Shown: positions 9,875-18,859, numbered from the stretch's first letter. The stretch is DNA of 22,880 nt from Saccoglossus kowalevskii (GCF_000003605.2 NW_003142304.1:465895-488774), one strand, 5' to 3'. Program-made: numbers and translations. Notes: a model not told the origin generated them from the letters alone.

Positions 9875-9966
9875 TCCGGGTAAGAGCCCATGTCTGGGCA
9901 AACGCCCACCTCCCACTTTTGACACAATAAAGAAGTTGAGGTAATATCCGGGCACATGCCCAGGGG
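9875..9966. repeat. GC-rich repeat fragment with three GGGC/GCCC hairpins
   Basis: Within about 90 bases three short hairpins occur: GGG-TAAGAG-CCC (9878-9889), TGGGC-AAAC-GCCCA (9896-9909) and GGGC-ACAT-GCCC (about 9950-9961). ATCCGGG-N5-GCCCA appears twice in direct orientation (starting about 9874 and 9945). The block contrasts sharply with its AT-rich surroundings and looks like a fragment of a dispersed element. No clear terminal inverted repeats or target duplication were found. Confidence 0.5.
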
Positions 9967-10088
9967 GTCTTTTTCTACACAAAACAAAAAAACTATTTTC
10001 TATTCGTTGACTGTGGTTGTATTAACAGTTGACTTTCTTGAAGTCTGCCGTGATACTTATAAAAATTGTTAATTGCGTAAAACAAGGA

Positions 10089-10140
10089 GTGAACACAAAA
10101 TAGCTGTGACAGCTTTCTGCCTTCAGGGCAGCGCGTTCAC
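10089..10140. repeat. Cluster of nested short palindromes
   Basis: GTGAAC (10089-10094) pairs with GTTCAC (10135-10140). Inside are AGCTGT-G-ACAGCT (10102-10114) and CTGCC-TTCAG-GGCAG (10117-10131). The arrangement could fold as a cross-shaped structure. No tRNA or other RNA family is recognised. Confidence 0.45.
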
Positions 10141-10202
10141 CGCTGATTTTTTTCAGAATCATAACAGTCAGCAAGTCTATAAAAATAAATATTGAAGCAG
10201 AA

Positions 10203-10251
10203 ATGATAGTTCTCTTTTTGAAATATGTCGTGGCCCTAAAAAGGGCCGGCC
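10203..10251 (-). promoter_or_regulatory. Histone-type mRNA 3' stem-loop with downstream purine element
   Basis: On the minus strand 10232-10247 reads GGCCCT-TTTT-AGGGCC. It fits the replication-dependent histone stem-loop consensus GGYYYUHHUHARRRCC at all 16 positions. Eleven bases downstream comes CAAAAAGAGAAC, resembling the histone downstream element (sea urchin CAAGAAAGA) that pairs with U7 RNA, and the spacing is right. The upstream flank is AAACGGCC, so GGCC is doubled just before the stem. Known role: the stem-loop binds SLBP and directs cleavage without polyadenylation. No histone coding sequence is found upstream on the minus strand, so this is an orphan or a relic. A chance palindrome is the alternative. 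Confidence 0.5.
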
Positions 10252-10308
10252 GTTTGGTTTGTGCTTCCTTAGAAACAATTCAAGCAAATCGTATAAGGAG
10301 AGCCGCTA

Positions 10309-10434
10309 TTATATAAAGCAAGTGTCATACTTGTTCGGCTCACAGGCCTGTGGTTCAGCTTTAGCATCGTCGACAATGAAAACAATGTTGCAATATTGTA
10401 GCAACCCGTACCTGGGAGAATGGTTGAAATCACG
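10309..10434 (-). CDS. Unidentified short open frame upstream of the stem-loop
   Basis: On the minus strand 41 codons are open between an in-frame TAA at 10435-10437 and a TAA at 10309-10311. The frame begins RDFNHSPRYGLLQY and ends ACEPNKYDTCFI. It is not a histone and I do not recognise it. An acceptor-like CATTCTCCCAG ends at 10412, so it could be a terminal exon starting there. The stop lies about 60 bases before the histone-type stem-loop, a spacing like that of histone mRNAs. The plus strand is also open across the region (10259-10462 and 10420-10665), so the coding strand cannot be decided, and a decayed transposon fragment is an alternative. Confidence 0.2.
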   Translation of the reverse strand, partial: RDFNHSPRYGLLQYCNIVFIVDDAKAEPQACEPNKYDTCFI

Positions 10435-10870
10435 TTATTTTGGCTTTATAAATATTTTGTAGCAGCTTGCGAATCCATAACTGGGGCCAGCAATTTTGCA
10501 ATGTCACGCCGAAGACTGCCAACTTTTTTACAATCTTTTATCACCTATTACATTTCTGTCATGAAAACTATTCTTCTGTCGTTGGATAAAAAAAAACTTC
10601 CTATTTCAAGTCCACCGCGATATCTATATAGTGAGACATTCCAACCACCGGAACTTGCTGAATGATAACTTTCACTGTGATTAATAAGCGTCCAGTCTGA
10701 TAAGAAAACAATGTCACGATTTGACCTTTATGATGAAATACTAGTAGTGATGTCATTCTTAGCCAATCAGTAAAGCAGATGCATAAAGGTAAAATAAGAT
10801 TGCTCGACTGTAAACAAAAGCATCGTGTGCCATCGCAGCAGAGCGACCCCATTTTTCTTGTCTCTTTATT

Positions 10871-10898
10871 AGTCCCCGTTCGTCCGAAAACGGGGACT
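10871..10898. repeat. Start hairpin of repeat family, copy 1
   Basis: AGTCCCCGTT and AACGGGGACT form a perfect 10-bp inverted repeat with an 8-base loop (CGTCCGAA). The same hairpin opens the copy at 18964-18998 and, decayed, the copy at 14816. Confidence 0.9.
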
Positions 10899-11549
10899 TA
10901 TAATTTGGTCTCTGTCCGTTCGTGCGTCCGTCCGGAGTCATATCTCAGAATCCCTTGGACCGATTCCATTCATTCTTTGCATGTGCCTAGTACTTTATTT
11001 GGGACATATGCACATGCAGTGGTTTAGAGATTCGATTTAAAATGGCTGACTGGCAGCCATCTTGTTTTTTGAAAATGTTGTATTTTGGACATGCTTTGTC
11101 AGTTTTCATTCAAACTTGGTAAATTGATTATACATGTTAGGATACATGTCCATGATGATTTATTTCACAATTGGATCAAAGATGGCCGACTGGCAGCCAT
11201 CTTGTTTTTTGAAAATGTCGTACTTTGGACATGCTTTGTCAGTTTTCATTCAAATTTAGTACATAGATCATATATGTTAGGATACATGTCCCCAACCGTC
11301 CGTGAGTTCCTGAGTCTGTCCATCCGACCGTCCGTGTGTTCGTCTGTCCGTGCGTCAGTATATCCAACGTCATATTTCAGAATCCTGTGGACCGATTCCG
11401 TTCATTCTTTGCATGTGCCTAGTACCTTATGTGGGACAAATACACATGCAGTGGTTTAGCGATTCAATTCAAAATGGCCGACTGGCAGCCATATTGTTTT
11501 TTGAAAATGTTGTATTTTGGACATGCTTTGTCAGTTGTCATTCAAACTT
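10871..11549 (+). repeat. Hairpin-headed repeat family, copy 1 (tandem units, truncated)
   Basis: After the start hairpin comes a GTCC-rich tract (10908-10935) and then a unit of 432 bp (10938-11369), followed by a second, incomplete unit (11370-11549). Inside the unit a block starting at the motif ATGGCYGACTGGCAGCCAT is duplicated at a 140-bp spacing (11041 and 11181), and the motif recurs at 11473. A second GTCC-rich tract lies at 11297-11356. The second unit is cut off by the tRNA-like retroposon at 11550. Open frames here follow the repeat and are not genes. Whether the family is a transposon or a satellite-like element is unknown. Confidence 0.85.
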
Positions 11550-11700
11550 AGTAAGCAAATAACACCGAATAAACAGCAAGGTAAAGACTACGTCTAATTA
11601 TAGTAAATACGTACTGCGTATGTGACTCGAACCGGCGCTCGCGTACGGCACCTAATCGCCTAGCTTCACGCCACTACACGTCTTCCCCTCGGCCACCAGG
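11550..11700 (-). mobile_element. tRNA-like retroposon (SINE-like), nearly complete copy
   Basis: On the minus strand an A-box-like TGGCCGAGGGG (11685-11695) is followed 62 bases later, start to start, by a B-box-like GGTTCGAGTC (11624-11633). This spacing fits a class II (Leu/Ser-type) tRNA with a long variable arm. The T-stem does not pair, so this is not a working tRNA gene but a RNA polymerase III promoter of tRNA origin. The body and tail run down to 11550 without a poly-A end. A GCATCC/GGATGC hairpin sits just upstream of the head, near 11700-11720. SINE status is inference. Confidence 0.55.
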
Positions 11701-11917
11701 CATCCCCAAAAAAGGATGCTTAATAACCGAGCTTATTACGTGCAGAGAACATGAAACCCGTCCACGCGATCCGCGCCACACAGCGTGGCCAGAATGCGGC
11801 AAAGGCCTTCAGATCTGGCTGTAGTAAGATGGTGAAAGTAATGGTACAGCATTATAACAGTGAATAAGTACTGAGAAATAATTTTAAACTCATAGTTGCT
11901 GTCGACATAGGAAGTAA
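11701..11917. other. Spacer between the two retroposon copies
   Basis: This is single-copy sequence within the window between the near-complete and the truncated repeat. It contains a GCATCC/GGATGC hairpin at its start and an inverted pair CCACGC/GCGTGG near 11762-11788. If the flanking 108-bp direct repeats belong to one element, this is its interior. A minus-strand open frame across it (11736-11933) is not recognised and is probably incidental. Confidence 0.5.
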
Positions 11918-12025
11918 AGTAAGCAAATAACACCGAATAAACGACAAGGTAAAGACTACGTCTAATTATAGTAAATACGTACTGCGGGTGTGACTCGAAC
12001 CGGCGCTCGCGTACGGCACCTAATC
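11918..12025 (-). mobile_element. tRNA-like retroposon, second copy truncated at its 5' end
   Basis: These 108 bases repeat 11550-11657 in direct orientation with four differences (about 96% identity), including the B-box-like GGTTCGAGTC (11992-12001). The A-box half is missing: the match stops at 12025, exactly where the first minisatellite unit begins. The copies are 368 bp apart. 5' truncation is usual for retroposons, but the arrangement also resembles the terminal direct repeats of a small element. Confidence 0.7.
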
Positions 12026-12706
12026 ATGTGATTGAGTGACCATTTCACATGAGAAGCTTAACAGTGATGTCATGTGATTGAATGACTATTTCACATGAGT
12101 AGCTCACAAATAGTGATGACATCACCATGTGATTGAGTAACTATTTCACATGAGAAGCGCAACAGATTTTGATATCATGTGATTGAGTGACTTTCATATG
12201 AGCTCAACAGATTATGATGACATCACTATGTGTTTGAGTAACTATTTCACATGAGAAGCTCAACAGATAGTGATATCATGTGATTTAGTGACTATTTCAT
12301 ATGAGCTCAACAGATTATGATGACATCACCATGTGATTGAGTAACTATTTCACATGAGAAGCGCAACAGATTTTGATATCATGTGATTGAGTGACTATTT
12401 CACATGAGAAGCTTAACAGTGATCATCATGAGTGATGTCATGTGATTGAATGACTATTTCACATGAGTAGCTCACAAATAGTGATGACATCACCATGTGA
12501 TTGAGTAACTATTTCACATGAGAAGCTCAACAGATAGTGATATCATGTGATTGAGTGACTATTTCATATGAGCTCAACAGATTATGATGACATCACCATG
12601 TGATTGAGTAACTATTTCACATGAGAAGCTCAACAGTTATTGATAACATCACCTTATGATTAAGTAGACATTTGACATGAGAAGCGCAGTCACATTGTGA
12701 TGACAT
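12025..12706 (+). repeat. Minisatellite of 13 units with higher-order order and built-in palindromes
   Basis: Thirteen units of 46-59 bp start with CATGTGATTGAG or a variant, at 12025, 12071, 12126, 12176, 12227, 12277, 12330, 12380, 12439, 12494, 12544, 12597 and 12653. Four variants follow the order A B C D C D C A B C D C plus a decayed last unit, so a seven-unit block of about 355 bp has been duplicated. Most units contain CATGTGA and TCACATG as an inverted pair 13 bases apart. The unit junctions carry the near-perfect palindrome GTGATG-A-CATCAC or the palindrome TGATATCA. The D type has lost pairing (TCATATG). Confidence 0.95.
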
Positions 12707-13578
12707 ATAACCCTCTATTGTATATATGTACACAACTGTATACTGTTTTGTTTCACATGCTGGTATATGTATATACATGATAATGATTCGTTAAGTAGTC
12801 AGCTAATGTCAAGACATATAATCACATTTCATTTTTACACTTTTACAGTGTGGATTAATTCTATGCCTTATTCAAAAAACTCAATTTTTTTCCAGATAAT
12901 ATTTTGTACAGAATAAAAACAAGCAAAAGTTGATGACTTATGTCAAGTATAATACTCATTTAACACCATGAAACATTGTAAAACATTTCCAACCTTAAGT
13001 TATTTGTGTGAAATTTATTCACTTTGCAGTATTTGTAATGATGCACTTTACTTGTGAATGCTTTTTGATAGTACAGTGTTACATAAGTGCTTTTCCCGGA
13101 GCGGAGCGGAGCTACATCACAGAACATTCTACGTTGCTAAGAAGCATACCACTGTACTATATATTTCTATGGGCTTTGTGCGAACTGCTATGAAACGCTG
13201 GTGAAAACTTTGATGTAATCATGAACAACAGTTTATGACTGTTGCTTTCATTGGTTGTGGTTGCCAGGTGGTATAAATGCCTGCATACATGTATTAGCTC
13301 CCCTGAATATGGTTATATCAAGATTTCACTTTGAAGTTTCAACATTTAATTTTACTTGACACTTGATTATTTCCTGGAATCAAGCAAACGACTGCCTGAA
13401 CTCAGCACCTGAAAGTCGTATATTTCCTGTGACTAAGTTGAAATAGGACGACTACCCTGGGAATTTGTGTAATCAAGTAGGGACTCTCTTTGGAATCACC
13501 TAGCTTATGGCGGTATTACAGAAATGCTTGTATAATGGGAAAATGGAAATACACGTTTATAGCCAAGATCACCTTTAA
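12707..13578. other. AT-rich stretch, no gene recognised
   Basis: No gene is supported. A small GC-rich run, GGAGCGGAGCGGAG, lies near 13098-13111. Acceptor-like sites at about 12894 and 13028 are not followed by convincing open frames. Confidence 0.55.
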
Positions 13579-13798
13579 ATATTTAACCCGATATGCCTAA
13601 TTAGAGGTGTAGTACTCCTGTCAGTAGCCATGATATTATTAAAATTAGGTTTCTCTATAAATTCTTTATTCTCCAGAACTGTCTGAGTATATTTAACCCA
13701 ATATGCCTATTTAGAGGTGTAGTACTCCTGTCAGTAGCCATGATATTATTAAAATTAGGTGTCTCTATGAATTCTTTATTCCCCAGAACTGTCTGAGT
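13579..13798 (+). repeat. 110-bp tandem duplication
   Basis: The segments 13579-13688 and 13689-13798 match at 105 of 110 positions. Each starts ATATTTAACCC and ends GTCTGAGT. No coding content or inverted ends are visible. It looks like a simple local duplication. Confidence 0.95.
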
Positions 13799-14815
13799 TC
13801 CTTGTCCCCAATGCTGTGTGGTAATTTAAATAGCGTGATGGGAGTGATTGACTATATCCTGTGCAAAAGCAGACTTGAGGGGATTTTAAGTCAGCTCTTA
13901 ATGTGCTGAGAATTGTTCTCAAATGTGACTTTTACAAACATCTTTAGATTTGTATTATGCTTTGAATTTGTTCATGTACTTAATTTGTTAATGTAATCGT
14001 TAACACAGCAGTGTAGTCCATCATATGTGATTATGATTTCTTTTCAGCGTTCTACTGTCACCAGCTAAGTATTAAACAGTTAATTTACTATTTCTGATGT
14101 TTTTTTTCATTTTTTCTCTCGCTATTATAATTATCAGAAATGATACATAATTTGATATATAGTATTCTATTCTTAGATTAATCTCCCAGAATGCATTCCC
14201 GCTCATTAACATAACGCAGAGGGAATTAATTGATAAAACCTGCATGCTTGTGCTTAGAGACATTTCAGAAGGTATTAATTATTGAGTTGCTTATGGTTTA
14301 TTAAAAGAGGATTATCAAATCAGTACGTTATACATACTCTTAATATCTTCTGGTTGCCACGTTCTCGTGGGATCTGCGAACAAACTCAATCAAGGTCAGG
14401 AAGTAATCAATGAAAGTGATTATTATAAAATTATAACCAAAATATGCTCGCCAAGTAATTGAGTTTGCGAGCTTTCTTTACAATCCCGCTTAGTGGATAC
14501 AAGTATGTACATGGGTATATGCATCATGTTTTATTGCATGTTATGTAATATAAGAATGACCTGATTTTCAAAATGATCAGTTGAAAGGGATATTGGCTCC
14601 CAGACCGATTTGTCGCTTTGAAAAGAGTGGGCGATATGATGAAACTTATTATCGTAAAATGATTGTGTACTCTACTTAATTGCACTTTTTAATAGTGATG
14701 AATGTAGTGAACGACCTAATCAACATAAAGTGAACGCTTCCAATTTGTATCTTCGTGCCCATTACATGGAGGCTTGTCTAATATTATTCCTACCTTACCT
14801 ATGTGGTGTTTAATT
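13799..14815. other. AT-rich stretch, no gene recognised
   Basis: No gene is supported. A strong acceptor-like tract (GATTTCTTTTCAG, ending about 14047) is followed on the plus strand by only six codons before a stop in the phase-0 frame. The other frames are open for 8 and 15 codons. Confidence 0.55.
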
Positions 14816-15560
14816 AGTCCCTGTTAGACAAACTCCAAAATGGGGATTTATGTTTTGTGTTTTGTCTGTCTGTGTGTCCTTCCATTGTAATTTTTTCATG
14901 TATGCCTGGACCAGTTTTGTCAAGGAAAACTCATAATGGTGGACACATGCACGTATATTTGATATTCAACTGGTTGACCTTTGACCGACTGATGGCAACT
15001 GTTTTAAGAAATACCTGGACTGATTTTGTCTAAACATGGCATTGACATCACTTATGGTAGGTTACCTGATGCTCCTAGTTTTGTTTTGTCTTTTCATTCA
15101 AAAATGGCCAACTTACAAACTTGCAAATTTACTGCCTGTTTTTCTGAGATATTTTTACAGATTTGGTTTAAATTTAGCACATAGGCAATTTATATTGATT
15201 TATGAACATCCTGCATGATAGGTTACTGATGCAAGTCAGTTTTGTGACTTGATTTGAAATGGCTGATTGGTGGCCTGTTATTTTCATGTTTTCTCAACCA
15301 TTTTTAGGACTCGCTCTGATGGATTTCATTAAAATTAGTTACAATAACATAATGATAAACCTTAACAGGTCAATTTGTTTTGTCTTTCCATTACCTTTGA
15401 CCAACTGGTGATCATTTTTGTTTCATGTTTCTCAGCACATGCCTTGATAAATTTCATGCAAACTTGGTATGAACAACACACATGATGTTTTATTTTGTGA
15501 TTCGATTCAATATCTTCAACTGGTCGATGTATGGATCATGCATTTTTAAATTGGCAGTTG
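14816..15560 (+). repeat. Hairpin-headed repeat family, copy 2 (old, decayed)
   Basis: It begins AGTCCCTGTT with a decayed partner AAAATGGGGATT at about 14837-14848, then a TGTCTGTCTGTGTGTCC tract, as in the other copies. Units with the theme GGACTGATTTTGTC or GATGGATTTCATTAAAATTAG recur at spacings of roughly 110-160 bp, and AAAATGGCC or GAAATGGCTGATTGG words mark the former ATGGCCGACTGGCGGCCAT positions. Many more differences than in copies 1 and 3 show greater age. The right boundary is approximate. Confidence 0.65.
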
Positions 15561-18500
15561 TCATGTGATACATGTGTACAGTGTAGATTAATTATGAAAT
15601 TAATATATTTTTAAGATTTCAAATTCAATTGAAAACAAAAGACAAATCCAGAATGCTTAAAAGATACAAATTAAAATTTAATCCATACATGTAGGCCTTT
15701 ATATTTATTTTAAATAACAAAACCATGTTGGTAGTTATCATGTGATATGCAGTGCACTCAGTTAATCCATCATGTATACGGTATATCAACATCTGTACCA
15801 GACGTACATTTATTAGGATTTTAGTAAAATTATAGCTAAACCAGGTTTCTGCATAAAAACTCGATGCACTCTATCCTGAGTTAGTCAATCTTTATTTGGG
15901 ACTTGTTGATTTCAGAACAGAAGTACCTGGTTCAGCTTTGATGATTCTTTTATACCCCAAAATAAAGTGCATTATTCTAATGTTCTCTGTATCTATTTTC
16001 ACCAACAATATCCTTATTCTGCCCTCTTACCGGCTCTCTATTGTTGTAATAATTTCCTGCAAGTCAGGAAATTATCCTTCCTTTTAATTCAGTTTCCATA
16101 ATCAACCTGTGTCCTCGTATTGGTACTTATTCTATAAATACGTTCAAAAGATACTTGTGTGTTCATAAATGTATACATCATAAATAATAACAAGTAAAGT
16201 ATGACCTGTGTCTGCAATATTACATTTGTTTTTTATCTTGCCCGTCCATAGCTGCGCTCCCAAAAATACTCATGGCGACAAGGAAGCTGTGATTTCAATA
16301 TTTATGAGTAAGCGTCATGGAAATGTGTTTTTCTTCAATGGAAAAGCATTTTCGTCCATTAACAGAAGTTTCTTTTCGATATATGTAATTTAAAGGTATG
16401 ATAAGTTTCCTTTTTTCATTAAGATATTGCCGCCCATTATTATTTAGGGTCATTCCAACTTCTGTGTGGTAGAATTAATTTGATTGGTTCCCTGAGCTCA
16501 AACACTGGTGAGCTAGTCTGAGAGGCGTAATTACAAATTGATGAATTACATCTATAACAGCGTAATTCACCACAGATTTTTTGTAATAACCAAATCTTAG
16601 GTAATATATATATATTTCAGTTTTGACCAGTTTCTGTATTTAGAAGGCATGTATACCTCAACCAGTTTTTTACAAAAATGGCTCAAAGTATACAAAATAT
16701 AATGTTATCAGTGGACCCATTTACATATTAATAATTGTAAAAATATTTTTTCAATTTTCATGATTTCACTTCTTATTTTAGTATAAAAGGGCTGGTTACT
16801 TTTATCGACAGACTTTAGTCTGCGTGTGGTCATTGTATAGAGCTATTGATTCAGCTTCCATGTTCTCGGTAATATTATCAGTTGTATTGTATTCAAGAAT
16901 GAGGAAATTTGGTCTAATAAGTTCCTTACTTTCAGGTTAAATCGTAATTCTCTCCCTATTCGTACTTTGCTCTCATTTCAAGTACTCACTGTTGTCGTAT
17001 TCCCACTTGCATATAAAAACTAGCAATTCAATAGATGCAATTTTTTTTTTTTGCGCTGCATAATATACACGCACTTGTGGAGCTCTGTTAAACATTGATC
17101 AATTGAAAGGTTTGTGTTATTGCCATGGCGACCATCTCAACAAATTGCTTCTGCCATGGAGAATACAATAAAAAAATCAATACTTCTGTGGGCAGTGATT
17201 ATACAAGTGAAAACCTATGCAGTATTTTCATTTCCTCTCCTTCAGGCATGGCAACACTGTTGCTAGGCGTCAAAATTATGATGGTGGATAATATAGATTT
17301 ACATAATTTTTTTAGAAATAGTAACACACACAAAGCTTAGTGGTCACTGTGGAATTTACAAATGTTAGGTTTGTAATTTATTTTTGTGATTATAACATTT
17401 AAATTCTGTTTTAATCTGCTTGTGTAAAACACGTATGATAATATTGATTAGTATTAAGCCAAACACTAAATATATCGCTTCAGGCCTCAATTTAAAATCC
17501 CTTGACTGGAATCTTGAAACCAAGTACATGTATAAATAGAAAAGTATTTACATAGCAATGCAGAGTATGATATATATACTGTGTTTGCACTGTGAAATAT
17601 TCTAGCTGAGACATGACTCGATCTCTCTTGTTCTTTTGCCATATTACCGTATATGTAGATACAAGCAACATCTGGACAATATTGTAATATGCAAATTTCA
17701 TGTTTTAGTTATCCAATTAAATTGTTTTATTCTGGTAGTCTGCATTCATTCCAAAACTGAGGTATTCAATATTTTTTTCAAATGCTGGCGGGAAATTCTG
17801 GGGTACATGTACTTTGATCCTATATTTTGGGTTCACATTTAGGCATCACATTTTACTGTAACTTTTATTTAAATTTAATAGTATGCACACTCAACTTGTG
17901 ACAGTTTTACTAACAGTTGTTACTTTCTGCGAAGAGATCACAGATACCGTAATAATTCATATTACTGGAATAAATTTGCATATTTAGTAGTTAATCTTCA
18001 AAAGTACAATGTAGTTGTGTACTGAATCATCATATTGGTGCTGACTGAATACATTTATGATATTATTTTACTGTATCCATGGAAATGTCTTTAAATGTAT
18101 ATTATTCATGTTACACGTACCAGTCGAATAATTTATACAGATTGTGGGGCCTTTAAATTCTATCACCGGTGAAGGTATATTTTTTCAAATATTGTTAATT
18201 TCACCTAATGTCAATATTTTATGTACAAAAATGTTCAAATGAATGAGGTCTTCACTATTGATGACATTTTCAAAGATTTGTTTTTTTATGAATTTCTCCT
18301 GAAAGCTTGTATTAATTATATGGTATGTTATACATTATCAGGTTGTAATAGGAGTGTGGACTGAGTTACCAAACACGGTAGCAATGGACAATGTGTCTTG
18401 CGTTCAGGTCATGCAGATTACAATCTGAAATAGATCTTTTTTTTCAATCATCGTGTGTACACGTGGTAATGGATTTGCTGATCCTTCTGTTGACGTCAAA

Positions 18501-18690
18501 TTTCTTTTGAAATTCTCATCCGTAAAAAGTATTTTAAGAATGCATGGTTTTTGTAGCGTTGTAATCACTCTTAATGTTATATATCAATGGAACATGTGCG
18601 CTGTCACAATTATGTTTTTAGGGAGTTGGTGGGTGGGATATAATATGAAATCAAAAAACACATATTAAATAATAAACAATTTAACAAATT
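15561..18690. other. Long AT-rich stretch, no confident gene
   Basis: Two exon-like segments on the plus strand are too weak to call. One is 16252-16307, with a good acceptor (TCTTGCCCGTCCATAG) and donor GTAAGC around 56 nt, open in two frames. The other starts at 17246 after TTTCCTCTCCTTCAG. An ATG in a good Kozak context (GCCATGGCG) at 17125 opens a 71-codon frame to 17340, with no recognised family. A full CRE-type palindrome TGACGTCA is at 18491-18498. A (TA)n run lies near 16602-16613. A perfect inverted repeat at 16049-16075 is listed separately. Confidence 0.5.
16049..16075. repeat. Perfect 11-bp inverted repeat
   Basis: ATAATTTCCTG and CAGGAAATTAT are exact reverse complements separated by CAAGT. 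The centre also contains TTCC and GGAA half-sites as in Ets- or STAT-type sites. No poly-T follows, so a Pol III or bacterial-type terminator is not suggested. Confidence 0.9.
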
Positions 18691-18770
18691 TGTGTGTGTG
18701 TGTGTGTGCGTGTGTGTGTGTGCGTGCGTGCGTGCGTGTGTGTGTGTGTGTGTGTGTGTCTGCGTCTGTG
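18691..18770 (+). repeat. (TG)n microsatellite with CG interruptions
   Basis: About 80 bases of TG/CG dinucleotides occur, including a TGCG block, ending TCTGCGTCTGTG. Alternating purine-pyrimidine sequence of this kind can form Z-DNA. The open frame running through it is an artefact of the repeat. Confidence 0.97.
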
Positions 18771-18840
18771 TAATAGAACTGCTATAGATAAAGGGGCAAG
18801 ACCAAAATCTTTGTTCTACCTTCTGTGGAAGACTGTATCA

Positions 18841-18859
18841 CATCGAGATGTGCTCGATG
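18841..18859. repeat. Short perfect hairpin
   Basis: CATCGAG and CTCGATG are exact reverse complements with the loop ATGTG. It lies between the microsatellite and the composite element. No function can be assigned. Confidence 0.8.

Noticed and set aside
11085-11562. Open frames of up to 124 codons in repeat copy 1
   Set aside because: They translate repeat units (the same peptide block recurs with each unit) and show no protein family.
11624-11700. Functional tRNA gene
   Set aside because: The A and B boxes are present but the T-stem and acceptor stem do not pair, and a second copy lacks half the molecule.
11550-12025. Hammerhead-ribozyme retrozyme
   Set aside because: The conserved CUGAUGA and GAAA core was not found in the element on either strand.
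12025-12706. CRISPR array
   Set aside because: Units vary in length, there are no unique spacers between constant repeats, no cas genes, and the setting is eukaryotic.
14041-14066. Terminal exon after a strong acceptor at 14047
   Set aside because: The phase-0 frame stops after six codons and the other frames after 8 and 15. There is no supporting donor or partner exon.
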